Assembly: GCF_036226405.1 (NCBI RefSeq)
Contig: NZ_CP108464.1
Location: 5,270,001-5,334,000 of the forward strand
DNA from: Streptomyces sp. NBC_01260
GTDB lineage: Bacteria > Actinomycetota > Actinomycetes > Streptomycetales > Streptomycetaceae
Length of the DNA stretch: 64,000 nt
Direction: 5' to 3'
Shown piece after piece: positions 22,806-30,449 of this stretch. The first letter of the stretch is position 1. Each line of letters starts with the position of its first letter. The notes beneath the pieces were generated by a model, which saw only the letters and a list, made by a program, of their open reading frames with translations, ran no database searches and was not told where the DNA came from. The translations under genes were made by a program, and so were the position numbers.

Positions 22806-25147
22806 GCAACGACGCAGCCACCGCGGCCGGCGCGACCCACACGGCGATCAGCATCCCTTCACTGGACGGCCCCGACGGCTCCGGGACCGAGCAGCCGCTG
22901 CTCGGCCTGGGCGCCTCGCTGCCGCCTGCCGACGCCCGCGCCAAGACCGAGGGCACCTTCCCGTACGCCGCCGACCTGTGGGCCGAGGGACTGCTCTGGG
23001 CGGCCGTGCTCCGCTCTCCGCATCCCCATGCCCGCATCCTGTCGATCGACACCTCGGCCGCGGTCGAGATGCCGGGCGTACGAGCGGTCGTCACCCACGA
23101 GGACGTCCCCGGCGAGAGCGCCTACGGACGCCGCGTCGTGGACCGCCCCGTCTTCGCCTCCGACCTGGTCCGCCACCACGGCGAGCCGATCGCCGCGGTC
23201 GCCGCCGACCACCCCGACACGGCCCGGCTGGCCGCCGCCGCCATCGCCGTCGAGTACGAGGTGCTGGAACCGGTCACCGACCCGGAGAAGGCCTTCGCCG
23301 CCGAACCGCTGCACCCCGACGGCAATCTGATCCGCCACATCCCGCTGCGCTACGGCGACCCGGAGATCGTGGGCGAGGTCATCGTCGAGGGCCTGTACCG
23401 CATCGGCCGCCAGGATCCGGCGCCGATCGGCGCCGAGGCCGGACTCGCTGTACCCCGCCCCGACGGCGGCGTCGAGATCTACACCGCCTCCACCGACCCG
23501 CACACCGACCGCGACCTGGCCGCCGCCTGCTTCGGCCTCGAACCGGACCGGGTGAAGGTCGTCGTCACCGGCGTCCCCGGCGCGACCGGCGACCGCGAGG
23601 ACCCCGGATTCCAGCTCCCGCTGGGTCTGCTCGCCCTGCGCACCGGCTGCCCGGTCAAACTGGCCGCCACCCGCGAGGAGTCCTTCCTCGGCCACGCGCA
23701 CCGCCACCCGACCCTGCTCCGCTACCGCCACCACGCGGACGCCGAGGGCCGTCTGGTGAAGGTCGAGGCGCAGATCCTCCTCGACGCGGGCGCGTACGCC
23801 GACTACTCGTCCGAGTCGCTGGCCGCCGCCGTCGCGTTCGCCTGCGGCCCCTACGTCGTCCCGCACGCCTTCATCGAGGGCTGGGCCGTCCGTACGAACA
23901 ACCCGCCGTCCGGCCATGTCCGGGGCGAGGGCGCGATGCAGGTCTGCGCCGCGTACGAGGGCCAGATGGACAAGCTGGCCGCCAGACTCTCCATCGACCC
24001 GGCCGAGCTGCGGCTGCGCAACGCGCTGTCCACCGGCGACATCCTGCCCACCGGCCAGACCGTGACCTGCCCCGCCCCCGTCGCCGAACTCCTGCGTTCG
24101 GTAAGGGACTTCCCGCTCCCCTCGCTCCCCAAGGACTCCCCGGAGGACGACTGGCTGCTCCCGGGCGGCCCGGAGGGCGCGGGCGAGCCCGGCGCGGTGC
24201 GGCGCGGGGTCGGCTACGCGCTCGGCATGGTCCACATGCTCGGCGCCGAGGGCGCCGACGAGGTCTCCACGGCCACGGTCCGGGTCCACGACGGGGTCGC
24301 CACCGTCATCTGCGCCGCGGTCGAGACGGGCCAGGGCTTCTCGACGCTGGCCCGCCAGGTCGTCCAGGAGACCCTGGGCATCGAGGAGGTCCATGTGGCC
24401 TCCGTCGACACCGACCAGCCCCCGGCGGGCCCGGCCACGCACGGCCGTCACACCTGGGTCTCCGCCGGAGCGGTCGAACGCGCCGCGAAGATGGTCCGCA
24501 CCCAGCTGCTCCAGCCGCTGGCCCACAAGTTCGGCATGTCCACCGAGCTGCTCCAGATCGCCGACGGCAAGATCACCTCGTACGACGGGGTGCTGTCCAC
24601 GACCGTCACCGAGGCGATGGACGGCAAGGAGCTCTGGGCCACCGCCCAGTGCCGCCCGCACCCCACCGAGCCGCTCGACGAGTCCGGCCAGGGCGACGCC
24701 TTCGTCGGCCTCGCGTTCTGCGCGATCCGCGCGGTGGTGGACGTCGACATCGAACTCGGCTCGGTCCGCGTCGTGGAGATGGCCGTCGCCCAGGACGTCG
24801 GCCGGGTCCTCAACCCGTCCCAGCTGGCGACCCGGATCGAGGCGGGCATCACCCAGGGCATCGGCACCGCGCTGACGGAGAACCTGCGCACCGCGCGCGG
24901 TCTGATCCGGCACCCCGACCTGACGGGCTACGCCCTGCCGACCTCCCTCGACGCGCCGGACATCCGCATCGTCAGACTCGTCGAGGAACGCGATGTGGTG
25001 GCCCCCTTCGGCGCCAAGCCGGCTTCCGCGGTCCCCGTGGTGACCTCCCCGGCCGCGGTGGCCGCCGCGGTCCGCGCGGCCACCGGCCGCCCGATCAACC
25101 GCCTCCCGATCCGGCCCCAGGCAGCCGTCGCGGCCGCCAAGTCCTGA
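22802..25147 (+). CDS. Xanthine dehydrogenase-like large subunit lacking catalytic motifs
   Basis: 781 residues, the usual length and fold of the molybdopterin subunit (small domain TEGTFPYAADLWAEGLLWAA at about 48, later AAVETGQGFSTLARQVVQE and VAQDVGRVLNPSQLATRIEA). Key cofactor motifs are altered. The GGGFGG loop reads GATGDREDPGF near residue 265. The segment that should read GAKGVGEP reads GAKPASAVP, so Ala743 replaces the catalytic glutamate. It may be non-catalytic or use a different chemistry. GTG at 22802 overlaps the previous stop. Electron-transfer subunits encoded upstream look intact. Confidence 0.85.
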   Translation: MSNDAATAAGATHTAISIPSLDGPDGSGTEQPLLGLGASLPPADARAKTEGTFPYAADLWAEGLLWAAVLRSPHPHARILSIDTSAAVEMPGVRAVVTHEDVPGESAYGRRVVDRPVFASDLVRHHGEPIAAVAADHPDTARLAAAAIAVEYEVLEPVTDPEKAFAAEPLHPDGNLIRHIPLRYGDPEIVGEVIVEGLYRIGRQDPAPIGAEAGLAVPRPDGGVEIYTASTDPHTDRDLAAACFGLEPDRVKVVVTGVPGATGDREDPGFQLPLGLLALRTGCPVKLAATREESFLGHAHRHPTLLRYRHHADAEGRLVKVEAQILLDAGAYADYSSESLAAAVAFACGPYVVPHAFIEGWAVRTNNPPSGHVRGEGAMQVCAAYEGQMDKLAARLSIDPAELRLRNALSTGDILPTGQTVTCPAPVAELLRSVRDFPLPSLPKDSPEDDWLLPGGPEGAGEPGAVRRGVGYALGMVHMLGAEGADEVSTATVRVHDGVATVICAAVETGQGFSTLARQVVQETLGIEEVHVASVDTDQPPAGPATHGRHTWVSAGAVERAAKMVRTQLLQPLAHKFGMSTELLQIADGKITSYDGVLSTTVTEAMDGKELWATAQCRPHPTEPLDESGQGDAFVGLAFCAIRAVVDVDIELGSVRVVEMAVAQDVGRVLNPSQLATRIEAGITQGIGTALTENLRTARGLIRHPDLTGYALPTSLDAPDIRIVRLVEERDVVAPFGAKPASAVPVVTSPAAVAAAVRAATGRPINRLPIRPQAAVAAAKS

Positions 25148-25162
25148 CCGCCGCCGGACACA

Positions 25163-25205
25163 CGGAAACCGCCCGCCCCTGCGGACGAGGGGCGGGCGGT
25201 TTCCG
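25163..25205. terminator. Bidirectional terminator between the molybdenum hydroxylase operon and tRNA-Cys
   Basis: An 18-base perfect stem (25163-25180 with 25188-25205), GC-rich in the middle with AAA/TTT at the base, so it can work for the plus-strand operon and for the minus-strand tRNA. Confidence 0.85.
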
Positions 25206-25212
25206 TATACCG

Positions 25213-25284
25213 AGGCCGTGACCGGAATCGAACCGGTGTAACTCGAGTTGCAGTCGAGCCCCTGAGCCTCTCGGGCACACGGCC
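25213..25284 (-). tRNA. tRNA-Cys (GCA)
   Basis: Read on the minus strand, the 72 bases fold into a full cloverleaf: acceptor GGCCGTG/CACGGCC, D stem GCCC/GGGC, anticodon stem CTCGA/TCGAG with loop CTGCAAC (anticodon GCA), and T arm ACCGG-TTCGATT-CCGGT. CCA is not encoded. No integrase gene or attachment-site duplication is visible nearby. Confidence 0.95.
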
Positions 25285-25465
25285 GTGCGTTGTTCTCGTC
25301 CCGACCGTATGCCCCGGGGGTCCCGGCGCCAAGAGCACCGGCCGCCCCGCAACGCGACTGCCATACGGCGTTCACGAACGACCGCCGGTCCTACGACCAT
25401 GGGACCAGAACGGGAGTGACTCTGGACAGGGCCCATGGCGGGTTTCGCCCCTTACTCTAGGGTTC

Positions 25466-26944
25466 ATGACCGCCCTGGAACCGCGTGACGCCGAGGTCTC
25501 GGCCCGCACCGAAGACACCGATGACCTGCATGAGACCGTCGTCGCCGCAGTACCGGAAGGGGTGCTCGGGCGGACCTATCGGGCGCTCAGCATCGGCATC
25601 GTCTCCGTCGTGTTCCTGATCGCCTTCGAGGCCACCGCGGTGGGGACCGCGATGCCGGTCGCCGCCCGCGAACTGCACGGCATCCCGCTGTACGCGTTCG
25701 CTTTCTCGGCGTACTTCACCACCAGCCTCTTCGCCATGGTGCTCTCCGGGCAGTGGGCCGACCGGCGCGGGCCGCTGGGGCCGCTCGCCGCCGGGATCAG
25801 CGCCTTCGGGGTGGGCCTGCTGCTGTCCGGGACCGCGGGCACCATGTGGATGTTCATCGCGGGGCGGGCCGTCCAGGGGCTCGGCGGCGGGCTGGTGATC
25901 GTCGCGCTGTACGTGGTGGTCAGCCGGGCCTACCCGGAGCGGCTGCGGCCGGCGATCATGGCCGGGTTCGCGGCCAGTTGGGTGATCCCGTCCGTCGTCG
26001 GGCCGCTGGCCTCCGGGAGCGTGACCGAGCACCTGGGCTGGCGCTGGGTCTTCGTCGGCATTCCGGTCCTGGTGGTCTTCCCGCTGGCGCTCGCGCTGCC
26101 CGCGATCCGGCGGATGGCGTCCGGACCCGCCGATCCGGCGGCGCCCGTCGAGCCGTTCGACCGCCGGCGCATCGCGCTCGCGCTGGGCATCTCGCTGGGT
26201 GCGGGACTGCTCCAGTACGCCGGGCAGGAGCGGAACTGGTTCTCGCTGCTGCCGGCCGCCGCGGGGATCGCCCTGCTCGTCCCCGCGGTCCGCGGTCTGC
26301 TGCCCCCGGGCACCGGCCGGGCGGCGCGCGGGCTGCCCTCGGTGGTGCTGCTGCGCGGGGTGGCGGCCGGGTCGTTCATCGCCGCCGAGTCGTTCGTGCC
26401 CCTGATGCTGGTCACCCAGCGCGGCCTGTCCCCGACGATGGCCGGGCTGTCGCTCGCGGCCGGTGGCGGTACCTGGGCGCTGGGTTCGTATCTGCAGTCC
26501 CGGCCGCGCCTGGAGCCGCACCGCGAGCGGTTGATGGTGGGCGGCATGGTGCTGGTCGCCGCGGCGATCGCGGCGGCGCCCGCCGTGCTGATCGACGGGG
26601 TGCCGGTCTGGACGGTCGCCGTGGCCTGGGCCGTCGGCTGCCTCGGCATGGGCACGGTGATCGCGTCGACCAGCGTGCTGCTGCTGAAGCTGTCCGCGCC
26701 GCAGGAGGCGGGGGCGAACTCCGCGGCCCTGCAGATCTCCGACGGACTCTCCAACGCCCTGCTGCTGGCCGCGGGCGGCGCGGCGTTCGGCGCGCTCGGC
26801 GGGGGAGCGGTGGGGGCCGTGCACGAGGCCGTCGATGCGGGTGCGTCCGGCTCGCACCCGGGGGCGTTCGCGGTGGTGTTCCTGCCGATGGCGGGGGTCG
26901 CGATGGTGGGGGCCTGGGTGGCCACGCGGGTGCGGGAGCGGTGA
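25466..26944 (+). CDS. MFS transporter, DHA2-like multidrug exporter family
   Basis: 492 residues with about 12-14 hydrophobic segments starting near residue 46 (IVSVVFLIAFEATAVGTAMP). Motif A is GQWADRRGPLGPL near residue 95, and motif C-like glycines occur in VGPLASGSVTEHLGWRW. Such proteins export drugs or metabolites by proton antiport. No regulator is adjacent and no substrate can be deduced. Single-gene unit starting with ATG at 25466. Confidence 0.85.
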   Translation: MTALEPRDAEVSARTEDTDDLHETVVAAVPEGVLGRTYRALSIGIVSVVFLIAFEATAVGTAMPVAARELHGIPLYAFAFSAYFTTSLFAMVLSGQWADRRGPLGPLAAGISAFGVGLLLSGTAGTMWMFIAGRAVQGLGGGLVIVALYVVVSRAYPERLRPAIMAGFAASWVIPSVVGPLASGSVTEHLGWRWVFVGIPVLVVFPLALALPAIRRMASGPADPAAPVEPFDRRRIALALGISLGAGLLQYAGQERNWFSLLPAAAGIALLVPAVRGLLPPGTGRAARGLPSVVLLRGVAAGSFIAAESFVPLMLVTQRGLSPTMAGLSLAAGGGTWALGSYLQSRPRLEPHRERLMVGGMVLVAAAIAAAPAVLIDGVPVWTVAVAWAVGCLGMGTVIASTSVLLLKLSAPQEAGANSAALQISDGLSNALLLAAGGAAFGALGGGAVGAVHEAVDAGASGSHPGAFAVVFLPMAGVAMVGAWVATRVRER

Positions 26945-26957
26945 CAGGTGCCTATCC

Positions 26958-27000
26958 GGCCCCACATGATGGTACTGATCTGGCCCCACATGGTGGTACC
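26958..27000 (+). repeat. Tandem 24-base repeats before the toxin-antitoxin genes
   Basis: GGCCCCACATGATGGTACT at 26958-26976 recurs as GGCCCCACATGGTGGTACC at 26982-27000, exactly 24 bases apart and ending 8 bases before the antitoxin ATG. Direct repeats in this place are expected for an autoregulatory operator bound by the antitoxin. Confidence 0.7.
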
Positions 27001-27008
27001 GTTCTGGT

Positions 27009-27209
27009 ATGGCCATGAACCTGCGTCTTCGTGACGACCAGACCGAAGCCCTCAAGCAGCGTGCCGAGCAGGAGGGGACGAGTATGCACGCCATACTGCT
27101 CCAGGCCGTGGACGACTACCTGGCCAGGACCGCCCAGCAGGCCATCGTCCGCAAGACGGCGAAGGAGCAGGCGGCCAAGTGGGGCGAGCTCATGGAGCGG
27201 CTCAAGTGA
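27009..27209 (+). CDS. Ribbon-helix-helix antitoxin
   Basis: 66 residues: MAMNLRLRDDQTEALKQRAE resembles the ribbon-helix-helix DNA-binding fold of CopG/Arc-type antitoxins, followed by a helical, charged C-terminus for toxin binding. Starts at 27009 or at the second ATG at 27015; neither has a ribosome site, so the mRNA may be leaderless. The stop overlaps the toxin start by 4 bases. The tandem repeats just upstream are a likely binding site. This is not the Phd fold usually paired with Doc. Confidence 0.8.
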   Translation: MAMNLRLRDDQTEALKQRAEQEGTSMHAILLQAVDDYLARTAQQAIVRKTAKEQAAKWGELMERLK

Positions 27210-27595
27210 GCTGTGTTTACCTGTCCTCCGAAGACATCCTCGTCATCGCCGAACACGCCTGCCCGGACATGCAGATCGTGGTCCGCGACGCCGGACTCCT
27301 CGAATCGGCGGCCCACCGGCCCTCCGCGGCCATGTTCGGCGAGGAGGCCTATCCGGACGTCGTGGACAAGGCGGCCGCGCTGCTCCAGTCCCTGGCGATC
27401 AACCATCCGCTCTTCGACGGCAACAAACGCACCGCCTGGCTGTCGTGCATGACCTTCCTCGCGATGAACGGGGTCGATCTCCGCCCGGACATCGACGCGG
27501 CGGAACGCCTGGTCATCGCGGTCGCCACGGGGGAGATGGACGAGGTCAAGGTCATCTCCCAGGGGCTGGGCGACCTGGTCGCCGACCACGTGTGA
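27206..27595 (+). CDS. doc: Doc-type toxin, Fic/Doc family
   Basis: 129 residues. The Fic/Doc active site is HPLFDGNKRTAW with the catalytic His at residue 67, the Doc variant of the HxFx(D/E)GN motif. Doc toxins phosphorylate elongation factor Tu and stop translation. GTG at 27206 overlaps the antitoxin stop (GTGA), the usual coupling in type II systems. The pair sits between two core genes, so it is probably an insertion. A short Streptomyces-like sequence of about 150 bases separates it from the helicase. Confidence 0.85.
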   Translation: MSCVYLSSEDILVIAEHACPDMQIVVRDAGLLESAAHRPSAAMFGEEAYPDVVDKAAALLQSLAINHPLFDGNKRTAWLSCMTFLAMNGVDLRPDIDAAERLVIAVATGEMDEVKVISQGLGDLVADHV

Positions 27596-27746
27596 GAGCC
27601 GTCGCAATTCGCCCCGGGGCGGCGGAGTCCAGGGCGGACCGCACCCCGCCCCCCGGTAGGGTGGCCCGGTTGTCGTATCGCGTGCGTGCCCGTCCCGGCC
27701 CGTGCGGACAGCACCCCACGTACCCGAGAGACCCGAACCGGAGACC

Positions 27747-29528
27747 GTGACTACTACCGCCTCCCACCACCTCTCACCCGCCTTTCCCGGCCGCGCCCCC
27801 TGGGGCACGGCCGGCAAGCTGCGAGCCTGGCAGCAGGGCGCCATGGAGAGGTACATCCAGGAGCAGCCGCGCGACTTCCTCGCGGTCGCGACCCCCGGCG
27901 CCGGCAAGACCACCTTCGCGCTGACCCTCGCGTCATGGCTGCTGCACCACCACGTCGTGCAGCAGATCACCGTCGTGGCGCCGACCGAGCACCTCAAGAA
28001 GCAGTGGGCGGAGGCCGCCGCCCGGATAGGGATCAAGCTCGACCCCGAGTACAGCGCCGGCCCCGTGAGCAAGGAGTACCACGGGGTCGCGGTCACGTAC
28101 GCGGGTGTCGGGGTCCGCCCGATGCTGCACCGCAACCGGTGCGAGCAGCGCAAGACCCTGGTGATCCTCGACGAGATCCACCACGCCGGTGACTCGAAGT
28201 CCTGGGGCGAGGCGTGCCAGGAGGCGTTCGACCCGGCGACCCGCCGGCTCTCGCTCACCGGTACGCCGTTCCGCTCCGACACCAACCCGATCCCCTTCGT
28301 CGTGTACGAGGAGGGCAACGACGGCATCCGGCGGTCCTCGGCCGACTACACCTACGGCTACGGCAACGCGCTCGCCGACGGCGTCGTCCGCCCGGTGATC
28401 TTCCTCAGCTACAGCGGGAACATGCGCTGGCGCACCAAGGCCGGTGACGAGATCGCCGCCCGGCTCGGCGAGCCGATGACCAAGGACGCCATCGGGCAGG
28501 CCTGGCGCACCGCGCTGTCGCCCACCGGCGACTGGATCCCCAATGTGCTCAGCGCCGCCGACAAGCGGCTGACCGAGGTCCGCAAGGGCATTCCGGACGC
28601 GGGCGGTCTGGTCATCGCCACCGACCAGGAGTCCGCGCGCGAGTACGCCAAGATCCTCAAGAAGGTCACCGGCGAGAAGGCGACCGTCGTCCTCTCCGAC
28701 GAGAAGGCCGCGTCGAAGAAGATCGATCAGTTCACCGACGACGCATCACGCTGGATGGTCGCCGTCCGCATGGTGTCGGAGGGTGTGGACGTGCCGCGCC
28801 TCGCGGTCGGTGTGTACGCCACCACCATCTCGACGCCGCTCTTCTTCGCCCAGGCCGTCGGCCGCTTCGTGCGCTCCCGCAGGCGCGGCGAGACCGCCTC
28901 GGTCTTCGTGCCGACGATCCCGATGCTCCTCGACTTCGCCAACGAGATGGAGGTCGAACGCGACCACGTCCTCGACAAGCCCAAGAAGGGCAGCGACGAG
29001 GAGAACCCGTTCGCCGAGGAGGACAAGCTCCTGGCCGACGCGGAGAAGCTGGAGGACGAGGAGACCGAGGAGCAACTGCCCTTCGAGGCCCTCGAATCCG
29101 ACGCGGTCTTCGACCGGGTGCTGTACGACGGTGCCGAATTCGGCATGCAGGCGCACCCGGGCAGCGAGGAGGAGCAGGACTACCTCGGTATCCCGGGGCT
29201 GCTCGAACCCGACCAGGTGCAACTGCTGCTCCAGAAGCGGCAGACCCGGCAGATCGCGCACAGCCGCCAGAAGCCGGCCTCCGAGGCCGATCTGCTGGAG
29301 AAGCCGGCCGGCGACCGGCCGGTGGTCACGCACAAGCAGCTGCTGGGGCTGCGCAAGCAGCTGAACACCATGGTGTCGGCCTACACGCACCAGAGCGGCA
29401 AACCGCACGGGGTCATCCACACCGAGCTGCGGCGGGTGTGCGGCGGGCCGCCGAGCGCGGAGGCCACCGCCGGTCAGATCGAGCAGCGGATCAAGAAGGT
29501 CCAGGAGTGGGCCACCCGTATGACGTGA
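27747..29528 (+). CDS. Superfamily II DEAD/DEAH helicase
   Basis: 593 residues. Motif I is ATPGAGKTTFALTL (TPGAGKT at 49-55), motif II DEIHHAG near 138, motif III SLTGTPFR, and motif VI QAVGRFVRSRRRGE. The C-terminal 220 residues are acidic and charged (EDKLLADAEKLEDEETEE) and may bind partners. The general fold matches UvsW/RecG-like or restriction-type DNA translocases; its exact role is unknown. GTG at 27747 has CCGGAG 3-8 bases upstream. A hairpin terminator follows. Confidence 0.88.
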   Translation: MTTTASHHLSPAFPGRAPWGTAGKLRAWQQGAMERYIQEQPRDFLAVATPGAGKTTFALTLASWLLHHHVVQQITVVAPTEHLKKQWAEAAARIGIKLDPEYSAGPVSKEYHGVAVTYAGVGVRPMLHRNRCEQRKTLVILDEIHHAGDSKSWGEACQEAFDPATRRLSLTGTPFRSDTNPIPFVVYEEGNDGIRRSSADYTYGYGNALADGVVRPVIFLSYSGNMRWRTKAGDEIAARLGEPMTKDAIGQAWRTALSPTGDWIPNVLSAADKRLTEVRKGIPDAGGLVIATDQESAREYAKILKKVTGEKATVVLSDEKAASKKIDQFTDDASRWMVAVRMVSEGVDVPRLAVGVYATTISTPLFFAQAVGRFVRSRRRGETASVFVPTIPMLLDFANEMEVERDHVLDKPKKGSDEENPFAEEDKLLADAEKLEDEETEEQLPFEALESDAVFDRVLYDGAEFGMQAHPGSEEEQDYLGIPGLLEPDQVQLLLQKRQTRQIAHSRQKPASEADLLEKPAGDRPVVTHKQLLGLRKQLNTMVSAYTHQSGKPHGVIHTELRRVCGGPPSAEATAGQIEQRIKKVQEWATRMT

Positions 29529-29547
29529 GCCCGCCGGAGCACGTGGG

Positions 29548-29592
29548 CACCGGCCCGGGGCAGTGGACAGCCGTCCTCGCCCCGGGCCGGTG
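29548..29592 (+). terminator. Hairpin terminator after the helicase gene
   Basis: CACCGGCCCGGGG pairs perfectly with 29580-29592 around a 19-base loop, between the helicase and the convergent secreted-protein gene. Confidence 0.65.
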
Positions 29593-29609
29593 TCATGAGC
29601 GGGCCGCCG

Positions 29610-30161
29610 CTACCAGACGAACGGTGCGGACTGGTTGGTCGTCGCGACACACGGTACGGTGGCCGACGTCGGGGACGAGGCCACGATCTGCAGCGACCAG
29701 TTGGTGGTGCTCGGGGGAGCGGGCAGCACCACGGAATTGGTGCTGTCCCCGGCCGCGAGGGTGCCGGAGGTGAGCTTCAGCGGGCCGAGGGTGATCGGGT
29801 TTCCGCCGCTCAGACCGGGGTTGGTCTTCGCGGAGAACTGGACCTGACTGGTGACGCCGCCCGAGGTCTTGGTGAGCTTGAGCGTCGTCGTGATGCTGTT
29901 CGGGTCGGCGCTCGTGCCGGCCGGCATGGTGATCGCCGTGGAGGTGATCTTGATGGTCTTGCTCGTGCCCGAGTCGGCGGCGGTCAGGGTGGCGAGACCG
30001 CTGCCCCAGGAGCCGCAGTTGTAGCTCGCCGTAGCGGTGAGCGGGGCGACGGCCGAGGCCGTCGGGGACGACAGCGCGAGCATCGCGCCGACGGAACACG
30101 CCGCGCCCAGTACCAGCGGCAGGCGTCTTCGGCTCGGGGTGTGGCCTGAAGAGATTGACAT
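29610..30161 (-). CDS. Small secreted beta-rich protein with one Cys pair
   Basis: 183 residues. A signal peptide (basic RRRLPLVLGAACSVGAML, probable cleavage after residue 37 or 38) is followed by a Ser/Thr-rich domain with only two mature cysteines, at 49 (SYNCGSWG) and 171 (TVPCVAT). The spacing and the sequence style match the N-terminal domain of the two larger secreted proteins transcribed divergently. A TNWSLQIV segment near the end recalls the WxL motif. AAGGAG lies 11 bases before the ATG. Function unknown; probable envelope protein. Confidence 0.75.
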   Translation of the reverse strand: MSISSGHTPSRRRLPLVLGAACSVGAMLALSSPTASAVAPLTATASYNCGSWGSGLATLTAADSGTSKTIKITSTAITMPAGTSADPNSITTTLKLTKTSGGVTSQVQFSAKTNPGLSGGNPITLGPLKLTSGTLAAGDSTNSVVLPAPPSTTNWSLQIVASSPTSATVPCVATTNQSAPFVW

Positions 30162-30449
30162 GACGGGTGGAACTCCTTCCGGTTTGATTTCCGCAGACTC
30201 GCTGTACCAGCCGTAATCGCTGTGTGCTCGCCGTACTTGCTCGATTTGCCGTACATGCGGATCTGCGTGCCGGGCCCGGCATGTCGGGTGCAGTGAAACG
30301 GTGATCTTCGAAGATGTCAACAGATGTGCAGGAAACGCGTGCTGAAATGCTTTTCGGGCATTTCCGAAAGGATCAATTCGCTCTCTCTTGACTTCTCTGC
30401 ACCTGACCTCCTCAATGTGCGCAATCAATGGGCCATGAAAGGGTGTCAG
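30162..30449. promoter_or_regulatory. Divergent promoter region of the secreted-protein cluster
   Basis: Noticeably AT-richer than its surroundings. It contains an inverted repeat GAAATGC-7-GCATTTC at 30343-30363 and a TTGACT box at 30388-30393 with a weak -10 (TCAATG) 18 bases later, pointing at the plus-strand gene. No gene fits inside. Confidence 0.45.

Noticed and set aside
25213..25284. tRNA-Cys as an integration site of a mobile element
   Set aside because: No integrase, direct repeat of the tRNA 3' end, or phage/ICE genes nearby.
22859..25375. 838-codon minus-strand frame opposite the molybdenum hydroxylase gene, running through tRNA-Cys
   Set aside because: It crosses a tRNA gene and a terminator and has Gly/Arg/Val shadow composition.
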